NCBI GenBank assembly: GCA_003540955.1
Contig: DPMX01000367.1
Location: 8,076 to 13,173 of the forward strand
Length of the DNA stretch: 5,098 nt
Reading direction: 5' to 3'
DNA from: Gammaproteobacteria bacterium
GTDB taxonomy: Bacteria; Pseudomonadota; Gammaproteobacteria; Ga0077536
The position numbers and the translations under genes were made by a program. Of the stretch, positions 1-4,378 are shown one piece after another. Numbering within the stretch: the stretch's first letter is position 1; every line of letters starts with the position of its first letter. The notes beneath the pieces were generated by a model. That model searched no databases. It saw only the letters and a program-made list of their open reading frames with translations, and was not told where the DNA came from.

Positions 1-1
1 G

Positions 2-88
2 GCTCCACCAGAATTTATGGCTTGGCCCCACTACGCAAAGCTCTGGGCCTCAATCGTCTTGTGGGCTGCCGGTGGTAGCAGCAAATAA
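2..88 (+). CDS. C-terminal end of an upstream gene, possibly ThuA/glutamine-amidotransferase-like (partial)
   Basis: An open frame runs in from the left edge for 28 codons and stops at TAA 86-88, three bases before the regulator's first ATG. That tight spacing is what one expects of an upstream gene in the same operon. The visible tail contains PPEFMAWPHYAKLW and ends in a VLWAAGGSSK-like stretch. A tryptophan/tyrosine-rich W-x-x-Y-x-x-LW segment followed by a short hydrophobic helix ending in WAAG or WLAG is, from memory, typical of the C-terminus of ThuA-like and putative glutamine-amidotransferase-like (class I GATase fold) proteins. Those are often found with sugar regulators and kinases. 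The catalytic part lies outside the window, so the family call is a weak inference. The other forward frame also stays open to a stop at 76-78, but its product looks less protein-like and its stop is less well placed. Confidence 0.5.
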   Translation, partial: APPEFMAWPHYAKLWASIVLWAAGGSSK

Positions 89-91
89 GCA

Positions 92-1135
92 ATGATGGCC
101 TCGCGATTGAAATCGAGCCAACGTCCGACGATGAAGGACGTCGCAGTGCACGCGAAAGTATCTGTTAGTACCGTCAGCTACGTGATGAACGGAACCGGCC
201 CCGTAAGTGATGATCGTCGAGCGCGAATTCTCAACGCCGTAAGGGAATTGGATTACATCCCCAACGAATTTGCGCGCAATCTAAAACGGCAGTCAGCCTC
301 TACGATCGGCCTCGTCATCCCGGATCTATCCAATCAGTTCTTCAGTCTACTAGCCAGTGGTGCAGCGCACGCGGCAGCAGCGCGCGACGTGTTAGTTGTG
401 CTTTGCAGTTCAGAAAGCACTGAGGAGGTAGAGTCTAGCAACGCTAGATTACTCCGAAGCCAACGAGTCGATGGCGTCGTATACCTAACCGGCTTTGACG
501 AATCACCGACATCCCTGCTCAGACTTCAGTCGCTTGGACCTGTGGTACTTGTAGATGAACGAGTTCCCGGCGCTGACTTCCCAACAATACTCGCAGACGG
601 TCGTCGAGGCGCCCGGGAAATAGCTAGCCACGTGGTTGCTCTCGGTCATGAGCGGTTTGGATGTATTGCTGGACCGACAGCGCTATGGACTGCCGAACAG
701 CGTCTAGCCGGTTATCGCGAAGCGCTCGCTTTGGGTGGTCTTAATCCAGACGGCATGGACGTCCTGATCGGCGACTACCGAATGGATTCCGGATTTAAAC
801 TGGCTAGACAGCTCCTCGATGTAGCGACTCAGCGGAGGCCAACAGCGTTGCTGTGTGCAAACGACATGATGGCAATTGGAGCACTCGAATATTGTCGCAC
901 CAGCGGAATCAATGTACCGGGTGACGTGAGCGTCGTCGGTTTCGACGATGTGCCAATGGCACCGCTACTGTCGCCTGGACTAACCACGGTACGCCAACCA
1001 GCGCGAGAAATGGGTATCCGTGCAGCGGAGTTGTTATTGGATCTCATTCGCGGTGACGTTAATCAGACTCGACCCAACTCATTTCCCGTCGAAGTGATCG
1101 TGCGCGAGTCTACGTCCCCACCAAGGAGCTCGTAA
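92..1135 (+). CDS. LacI/PurR-family transcriptional regulator
   Basis: This 347-residue protein has the usual length and order of a LacI-family repressor. An N-terminal helix-turn-helix spans about residues 14-60 (MKDVAVHAKVSVSTVSYVMNG, with recognition-helix positions V25, S26 and Y30). A hinge helix follows around residues 57-68, with Leu64 at the place of the leucine that wedges into the central CG step of LacI-type operators. A periplasmic-binding-protein-like sensor domain fills the rest: IGLVIPDLSNQFF at 72-84, an RLAGYREAL segment, CANDMMAIG and VSVVGFDDVPMA, ending with the L-T-T-V-R-Q-P strand. It should bind DNA as a dimer and respond to a small ligand. Ribose or a nucleoside-derived sugar is an inference from the adjoining ribokinase. 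Start codons ATG 92 and ATG 95 are adjacent, and no strong Shine-Dalgarno is visible, so translation may be coupled to the upstream gene. An alternative start at ATG 131 would leave the helix-turn-helix with no N-terminal arm. Confidence 0.94.
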   Translation: MMASRLKSSQRPTMKDVAVHAKVSVSTVSYVMNGTGPVSDDRRARILNAVRELDYIPNEFARNLKRQSASTIGLVIPDLSNQFFSLLASGAAHAAAARDVLVVLCSSESTEEVESSNARLLRSQRVDGVVYLTGFDESPTSLLRLQSLGPVVLVDERVPGADFPTILADGRRGAREIASHVVALGHERFGCIAGPTALWTAEQRLAGYREALALGGLNPDGMDVLIGDYRMDSGFKLARQLLDVATQRRPTALLCANDMMAIGALEYCRTSGINVPGDVSVVGFDDVPMAPLLSPGLTTVRQPAREMGIRAAELLLDLIRGDVNQTRPNSFPVEVIVRESTSPPRSS

Positions 1136-1139
1136 ATTA

Positions 1140-2081
1140 ATGACTGACCGCGTAATTGTCGTTGGAGCAATCAACACTGATCTGGTAATTTCGACACCAC
1201 ACCTGCCGACACCGGGCGAAACTGTCGTCGGCGCTGGCTTGAGGACTTTTGGTGGCGGGAAAGGTGCAAATGCGGCGGTCGCTGCCGCGCGAGTAGGCGC
1301 AAACGTCGCATTGATAGGTGCTGTTGGTAAAGATGATTCGGGTAAGCGTGCATTAGCGGAACTGACAAACGATAACGTTGACACCAGTCGAGTCGCCCTA
1401 CTCGACGATGAACCAACCGGCGCGGCGCTAATTGTGGTTGACGCAAATGGAGAGAATCAAATCGCACTAGGACCGGGAGCAAACAGCTCCGTTTCCGTGG
1501 AACATGTGCGCTCTGAATTATCGACATTGCTCCCCACAGCCGATGTCGTTCTAGTTAGTACTGAAATTCCCGTAACCGCAGTCAGGACAGCCATCGAAAT
1601 GACAATGAACGCTGCTGTGCGATGCGTTTTAAATCCTGCACCCGTATTACCTGGAGTCGTCGATCTACTGTCGCTGAATCCAATTGTGACTCCGAATGAA
1701 ATCGAACTCGGTGATTTGGCGCGAGGAGTTGCCACTAAAGGCTCAACGGCAGACGAGGATCAATTACTGGACCAGCTGCAAAAGATCGGAGAGCGCACTA
1801 AGGGCGTCGCTATCGTCACGCTCGGTGGCGATGGTTGTGCCGTGCGCCTTACAGACGGCCAGGTTCATCAGATCCCGGCCAGAAGCACCGAAGACGTGGT
1901 GGATACAACAGGCGCGGGGGACACGTTCAACGGAGTACTTGCCGCTCGACTGGCGGCAGGCGATGCAATCATAACTGCAGTCAGAACGGCCGTAACTGCC
2001 GCGTCGTTATCAGTATCCGCAGTTGGTGCCCGTCCAGGGATGCCGAGCTATAACAAGATTACTAGTGTGTCTCCCCAGTAA
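1140..2081 (+). CDS. rbsK: Ribokinase (PfkB carbohydrate kinase family)
   Basis: The 313-residue product matches ribokinase in length and motif order. It would phosphorylate D-ribose with ATP in the cytoplasm to give ribose-5-phosphate, which feeds the pentose phosphate pathway and PRPP synthesis. Visible hallmarks are GAINTDLV at residues 9-16 with the sugar-contacting Asp14, PTPGET at 23-28, the first PfkB signature GGGKGAN at 38-44, NPAP at 165-168, TPNE at 184-187, TLGGDG at 227-232 and the second PfkB signature VDTTGAGDTFNG at 254-265. In the last, the GAGD segment forms the anion hole and Asp261 is the expected catalytic base. The C-terminal A-V-G-A-R-P-G-M-P stretch is also ribokinase-like. 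The gene starts 4 bases after the regulator, with AAGGAG at 1123-1128 lying inside the regulator's last codons, so the two are very probably cotranscribed. PfkB kinases sometimes prefer another sugar or a nucleoside, but the motif set favours ribose over fructokinase or adenosine kinase. Confidence 0.93.
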   Translation: MTDRVIVVGAINTDLVISTPHLPTPGETVVGAGLRTFGGGKGANAAVAAARVGANVALIGAVGKDDSGKRALAELTNDNVDTSRVALLDDEPTGAALIVVDANGENQIALGPGANSSVSVEHVRSELSTLLPTADVVLVSTEIPVTAVRTAIEMTMNAAVRCVLNPAPVLPGVVDLLSLNPIVTPNEIELGDLARGVATKGSTADEDQLLDQLQKIGERTKGVAIVTLGGDGCAVRLTDGQVHQIPARSTEDVVDTTGAGDTFNGVLAARLAAGDAIITAVRTAVTAASLSVSAVGARPGMPSYNKITSVSPQ

Positions 2082-2089
2082 ACGTTAAC
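2078..2089. promoter_or_regulatory. Candidate LacI-type operator (CG-centred imperfect palindrome)
   Basis: GTAAACGTTAAC is symmetric at five of six base pairs around a central CG, with A/T-rich arms. LacI-family operators such as those of RbsR, PurR and CcpA are CG-centred palindromes, and the hinge leucine in the upstream regulator fits that type. The site overlaps the ribokinase stop codon and lies 31 bases before the first cupin start. At 12 bases it is short, and similar cores occur by chance inside genes (AAACGTTT at 3855-3862), so this is only a candidate. Confidence 0.3.
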
Positions 2090-2107
2090 AATTTCATGAT
2101 GTCCGGT

Positions 2108-2115
2108 AAGGAGGT
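2108..2115 (+). promoter_or_regulatory. Strong ribosome binding site of the first cupin
   Basis: AAGGAGGT is an almost complete anti-16S match, 5 bases before ATG 2121. It fixes the start of the first cupin gene at 2121 and so shows that the basic 30-residue N-terminal extension is translated. Confidence 0.85.
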
Positions 2116-2120
2116 AGACA

Positions 2121-2666
2121 ATGGCCGTTCCACGCTCACGCAAGACCGCAAAATCTAAAGGGGCCGAGATCAGGGCCTCTGTGCAAAAACGCGAAAACCG
2201 ATTTCCCCGTCACATCGTGCACGGCGATATTGCAACGATGCCGCGCTACCGGTTTGTAGAAGGGATGGAGAGCGCGATTTTTATCTCGCGCGAACACGAT
2301 GAGTCTCGCTTTTATAGCCAAGGTCTATGTTTCCACGATGCTGACATGGACGACCTGGTGTGGGATGAAGTGAGTTGGGACGAAGCGTTTTATTGCATGA
2401 AAGGTCAGCTCGTAGTCCTTGTGAGCGACATTGAAGGCAACACTGCGGAGTTTACTGTCGATGAAGGTGATCACTTCTGGGCACCGGCCGGTTATAAATA
2501 CACCTTGCGAGCTTCGGGTGTCGATTCAATTAACTTTTGGACAATGGCACCCGTCCTGCACAGCGGCTGGCGCGACACTGGCGATCCTGCAGGGCCAGCC
2601 TATAGCGACATGCTCTCGAAAACCGGCAAGCCACCGAAAAAAGCTAACCGTAAAAGGAAGAAATAA
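2121..2666 (+). CDS. EutQ-like cupin protein, cassette copy 1, with basic N- and C-terminal tails
   Basis: This 181-residue protein holds a single small beta-barrel cupin domain over about residues 40-145. Cupin motif 1 appears as WDEAFYCMKG (86-95) and motif 2 as GDHFWAPAGYKYTL (116-129). In motif 2 the G-D-x3-P-A-G turn is kept but the usual metal-binding histidine after the turn is Tyr125. Motif 1 lacks the HxH pair and keeps only the glutamate, Glu88. This is like EutQ-type cupins, so a classical metal-dependent dioxygenase is unlikely. Two cysteines, Cys70 and Cys92, are shared with the second cupin. Unlike that copy, this one has a basic N-terminus (residues 5-31) and a Lys/Arg-rich C-terminus (167-181). 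No signal peptide or membrane segment is seen. It is followed after one base by a PPOX-fold gene, suggesting the two act together. The function is unknown; a small-molecule binding, isomerase or accessory role are possibilities. Confidence 0.85.
   Translation: MAVPRSRKTAKSKGAEIRASVQKRENRFPRHIVHGDIATMPRYRFVEGMESAIFISREHDESRFYSQGLCFHDADMDDLVWDEVSWDEAFYCMKGQLVVLVSDIEGNTAEFTVDEGDHFWAPAGYKYTLRASGVDSINFWTMAPVLHSGWRDTGDPAGPAYSDMLSKTGKPPKKANRKRKK
2655..2660 (+). promoter_or_regulatory. Ribosome binding site that sets the start of the first PPOX-fold gene
   Basis: AGGAAG lies 7 bases before ATG 2668, inside the last codons of the first cupin, where it also encodes part of the Arg-Lys tail. It supports the start at 2668. 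The same reading frame is open further upstream to an ATG at 2431, but that would overlap the cupin by over 230 bases. Confidence 0.7.
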
Positions 2667-2667
2667 G

Positions 2668-3216
2668 ATGCCTGTTACGCAATCAGATATTGCGCCGTTG
2701 ACCGATGCGGCACTCTGGGGATACTTAGAGAAAGCTAAAACAATGAGGCTAGCTACCGTTACCGGAAGGCAGGCGATAGAAGTCAGTCCGATATGGTTTG
2801 TGGTGCGACTCGAGACTATCTATTTCCCCATCGATCCGACTGTGGGTGACCCGGGCCGAGCAGCTACACCGGCTTCACGGCATTTGCCCGTCTTAGATTC
2901 CAACAAGGGCCGCGTGTCTGCTGTTATCGATGACGGTGAGGATTTGACGAACTTCCGCGGTGTACAATTAGCGGGGAAAGCCAGCGCGGTCGAAAATTCA
3001 AACCTCACCGAGGAACTCCTCGACCTTGTGCTGGAAAAATATTTCTATATCGGACATCCCCACCTGGAACACTATTTAAGCCGGGGGGCAGTCGAGTTGC
3101 GCCGCTGGTTTTGCTTAGTACCGGATCGAATAGATGGTTGGGATCGACGGCTTTTACCCCAACCACCGATCTTGGAGCGAAGAATTCTCCCGCCGCATTT
3201 AAGAGGTAACGACTAG
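2668..3216 (+). CDS. PPOX-fold (FMN/F420-binding split-barrel) protein, cassette copy 1
   Basis: This 182-residue protein looks like the pyridoxamine-5'-phosphate-oxidase-like split-barrel family, whose members bind FMN or coenzyme F420 and act as small homodimeric oxidoreductases or flavin-binding proteins. The first strands are visible as KTMRLATV (24-31) and VSPIWFVV (39-46), then IYFPID (51-56), VSAVIDDGED (83-92) and GVQLAGKASAVEN (98-110), the usual order. Two blocks are shared with the second copy: EKYFYIGHPHLEHY (123-136) and GWDRR (157-161), exactly 34 residues apart in both. Compared with copy 2 there is a loop of about 10-14 extra residues around 57-70. The start at 2668 follows the cupin stop by one base, so the two genes are translationally linked. 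The cofactor is not decided by the sequence, and I cannot name a substrate. It is not canonical PdxH, which is longer and has a different C-terminal motif. Confidence 0.82.
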   Translation: MPVTQSDIAPLTDAALWGYLEKAKTMRLATVTGRQAIEVSPIWFVVRLETIYFPIDPTVGDPGRAATPASRHLPVLDSNKGRVSAVIDDGEDLTNFRGVQLAGKASAVENSNLTEELLDLVLEKYFYIGHPHLEHYLSRGAVELRRWFCLVPDRIDGWDRRLLPQPPILERRILPPHLRGND

Positions 3217-3292
3217 ACAACACAACCGATCCGACAAGTAGAGTCGTCATGTTACGTTAATAGAATATCGATTCCAGAAGGAGGAAGGGGCC
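3217..3292 (+). other. 76-base gap between the two cassettes
   Basis: This spacer holds no open reading frame. It contains TTACGTTAA at 3252-3260, whose ACGTTAA core ends 32 bases before the next start, the same distance as the ACGTTAA core in the gap before the first cupin. A TAGAAT hexamer at 3261-3266 has no convincing -35 partner, so I do not call a promoter. No terminator hairpin was seen, so transcription probably reads through. Confidence 0.4.
3278..3284 (+). promoter_or_regulatory. Strong ribosome binding site of the second cupin
   Basis: AAGGAGG lies 8 bases before ATG 3293. It confirms that the second cupin begins there, without the basic N-terminal extension of copy 1. Confidence 0.8.
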
Positions 3293-3745
3293 ATGGGTGC
3301 CAAAGAGCAGCTAGAAGCAAATCCACAACGCTATCCGAAAGTAATGTCAGCCAACGATATAGAAACGATGCCACGCTTGGAGTTCAATACTGGTATTGAT
3401 ACTGGGATTTTCATTTCTCAGGAACGTGAGGATGCGCGTTATTTCAGACAAGGCGTTTGCTACGCTAAGGCAGATCATGAGCCCGTCCACTGGACGCAGT
3501 CGAACTTCGATGAAGCGCAATATTGTATCTCCGGCATGATCCGACTCCGCGTAGAAGATGCTGCGGGAAAGGTAGTCGTCCTGGAAGCACGACCCGGGGA
3601 CAATATATACCTGCCAGCCGGCTATACCTACACACTCGAAGCGACCGGCGTCGAATATACATTCCTATGGACCAGCGGTCCGTCTAACCGACCCGGTATC
3701 GTAGAAGCACCGGGTTACAGCAAACAGCTTCGCGCATTGCGTTGA
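3293..3745 (+). CDS. EutQ-like cupin protein, cassette copy 2
   Basis: This 150-residue paralogue of the first cupin is almost only the domain itself. Motif 1 appears as FDEAQYCISG (72-81) and motif 2 as GDNIYLPAGYTYTL (102-115). As in copy 1, the HxH pair is missing from motif 1, Glu74 is kept, and the motif-2 histidine is replaced by Tyr111. Cys56 and Cys78 line up with Cys70 and Cys92 of copy 1. Other shared blocks are ETMPR/ATMPR before the barrel, GIFIS/AIFIS at 38-42, and the closing LWTSGP/FWTMAP. The usual acidic and polar surface is retained but the Lys/Arg tails of copy 1 are absent. The gene's stop codon TGA is part of the next gene's Shine-Dalgarno, so expression with the following PPOX-fold gene is coupled. 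The function is unknown; a subunit or accessory partner of the PPOX-fold product is a reasonable inference. Confidence 0.83.
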   Translation: MGAKEQLEANPQRYPKVMSANDIETMPRLEFNTGIDTGIFISQEREDARYFRQGVCYAKADHEPVHWTQSNFDEAQYCISGMIRLRVEDAAGKVVVLEARPGDNIYLPAGYTYTLEATGVEYTFLWTSGPSNRPGIVEAPGYSKQLRALR

Positions 3746-3751
3746 GGAGGT
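3744..3751 (+). promoter_or_regulatory. Ribosome binding site overlapping the second cupin's stop codon
   Basis: GAGGAGGT begins within the TGA stop at 3743-3745 and ends 6 bases before ATG 3758. The overlap suggests translational coupling of the cupin and PPOX-fold genes and fixes the downstream start at 3758. Confidence 0.8.
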
Positions 3752-3757
3752 ACTACC

Positions 3758-4300
3758 ATGGCACTGATCGAAAGTACGCAGTTCGTAGAAGTAACAGCAA
3801 GTATGGCAGCCCCGCTCAGAGGAAAGAAACGTTGGGCCTATCTGGAACGGCAAAAAACGTTTCGGCTTGCGACGACGAATGAGGATGGCTCAATTTATCT
3901 ATCATCTTTGTGGTATGTGATTCGAAACGAGATAATCTATTTGCCGGTAGATGCGGCTGGCAAGCATGGAGTCAATTTCGAGGCCCAACGAAACTTAGCC
4001 GGCCTTGTTGATAGCGGTGACGAATTTTCAACCGTTGCTGGCGTGCGGATTTTTGGAACGATTGAATTAGTGGAAAATTCAGGACTGTTTGACGTATTGC
4101 AAGACCTTGTGTTCGAGAAATATTTCTACGTCGGCCATCCTTATGCGGAGCATTACTTTGCCTTTGGGAACACCGTTGGGCGAAAGTACTACGCTCTCAC
4201 ACCGACAAAAATGATCGGTTGGGATTCGCGTGAAATATCACCGCCGCAGGCAGTCGAAGCGCGAGTGCTTCCCGACTTTGTGACGGACCGACACCTTTAA
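3758..4300 (+). CDS. PPOX-fold (FMN/F420-binding split-barrel) protein, cassette copy 2
   Basis: This 180-residue protein is the paralogue of the first split-barrel protein. It has YLERQKTFRLATT (28-40), IYLSSLWYVIR (46-56), IIYLPVD (59-65), NLAGLVDSGDEF (79-90) and GVRIFGTIELVEN (95-107), then EKYFYVGHPYAEHY (120-133) and GWDSRE (154-159). The stretch from Gly68-Lys69-His70 to Arg78-Asn79 resembles the K/R-rich segment that contacts the cofactor phosphate in PPOX-class proteins. Copy 1 is rearranged there by a longer loop, so this copy may be the more canonical cofactor binder. The N-terminus is about 9 residues longer than in copy 1, and ATG 3803 (residue 16) is an alternative start, but only ATG 3758 has a good Shine-Dalgarno. 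No signal peptide is seen. The substrate and the choice between FMN and F420 are not visible. Confidence 0.83.
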   Translation: MALIESTQFVEVTASMAAPLRGKKRWAYLERQKTFRLATTNEDGSIYLSSLWYVIRNEIIYLPVDAAGKHGVNFEAQRNLAGLVDSGDEFSTVAGVRIFGTIELVENSGLFDVLQDLVFEKYFYVGHPYAEHYFAFGNTVGRKYYALTPTKMIGWDSREISPPQAVEARVLPDFVTDRHL

Positions 4301-4342
4301 CGGGGACCCGCCCTGACTTACTTGATCGGTCGGAAATTTTTT
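4286..4342 (+). terminator. Weak candidate terminator after the second cassette
   Basis: GACCGA (4286-4291) can pair with TCGGTC (4326-4331), or in another register CCGAC (4288-4292) with GTCGG (4329-4333). A short CGGG/CCCG inverted repeat lies in the loop (4301-4310), and a six-T run follows at 4337-4342. The outer stem is only 5-6 base pairs with a loop of over 30 bases and begins inside the coding region, so this is a poor match to a classical intrinsic terminator. Confidence 0.22.
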
Positions 4343-4358
4343 CAAGTTTTATTTAATA
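4334..4358 (+). promoter_or_regulatory. AT-rich leader of the nicotinamide phosphoribosyltransferase gene, possible promoter
   Basis: Twenty-three of 25 bases are A or T, in contrast with the flanking DNA. A TTTAAT hexamer (4352-4357) resembles a -10 box, and TTGATC (4322-4327) shares four bases with a -35 box, but their spacing of 24 bases is too wide. TTTTAT (4347-4352) gives 19 bases with a poorer hexamer. ACGTAAA at 4358-4364 resembles the ACGTTAA words in the other two gaps. The gene may have its own promoter here, but the evidence is thin. Confidence 0.25.
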
Positions 4359-4378
4359 CGTAAACGCAAAGGTCGGTC

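Larger units (their letters stand above)
2121..4300 (+). repeat. Tandem diverged duplication of a cupin + PPOX-fold gene pair
   Basis: Bases 2121-3216 and 3293-4300 each encode a cupin followed by a split-barrel protein in the same order and orientation. Hand alignment gives about 41 identical of 105 ungapped cupin residues, and roughly 40% identity over about 140 aligned split-barrel residues. There is no obvious long DNA identity, so the duplication is old, or two related pairs were brought together. Similar divergence at both positions suggests the pair duplicated as a unit. Confidence 0.8.

Noticed and set aside
829..1527. Several antisense open frames opposite the regulator and ribokinase
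   Set aside because: Their products are low-complexity Arg/Pro/Ser-rich sequences with no domain, and they mirror confident genes on the other strand.
1696..2053. Two + strand open frames in alternative phases inside the ribokinase
   Set aside because: The ribokinase frame carries NPAP, TPNE and DTTGAGD motifs across this region; the alternative products have no recognisable features.
2431..2667. In-frame upstream extension of the first PPOX-fold gene from ATG 2431
   Set aside because: It would overlap the well-supported first cupin by more than 230 bases, adds residues unlike the family, and has no Shine-Dalgarno; ATG 2668 has one and matches the paralogue's length.
3261..3266. TAGAAT as a -10 box for a promoter before the second cassette
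   Set aside because: No acceptable -35 hexamer lies 16-18 bases upstream, so a single hexamer match is not enough.
3855..3862. AAACGTTT perfect palindrome resembling an RbsR/PurR operator core
   Set aside because: It lies in conserved codons of the second PPOX-fold gene (KTFRLAT region), far from any gene start, so coding constraint or chance explains it.
4321..4346. CTTGA/TCAAG inverted repeat before nadV as a terminator stem
   Set aside because: Only 5 weak base pairs with a 16-base loop, and no T run follows the stem.
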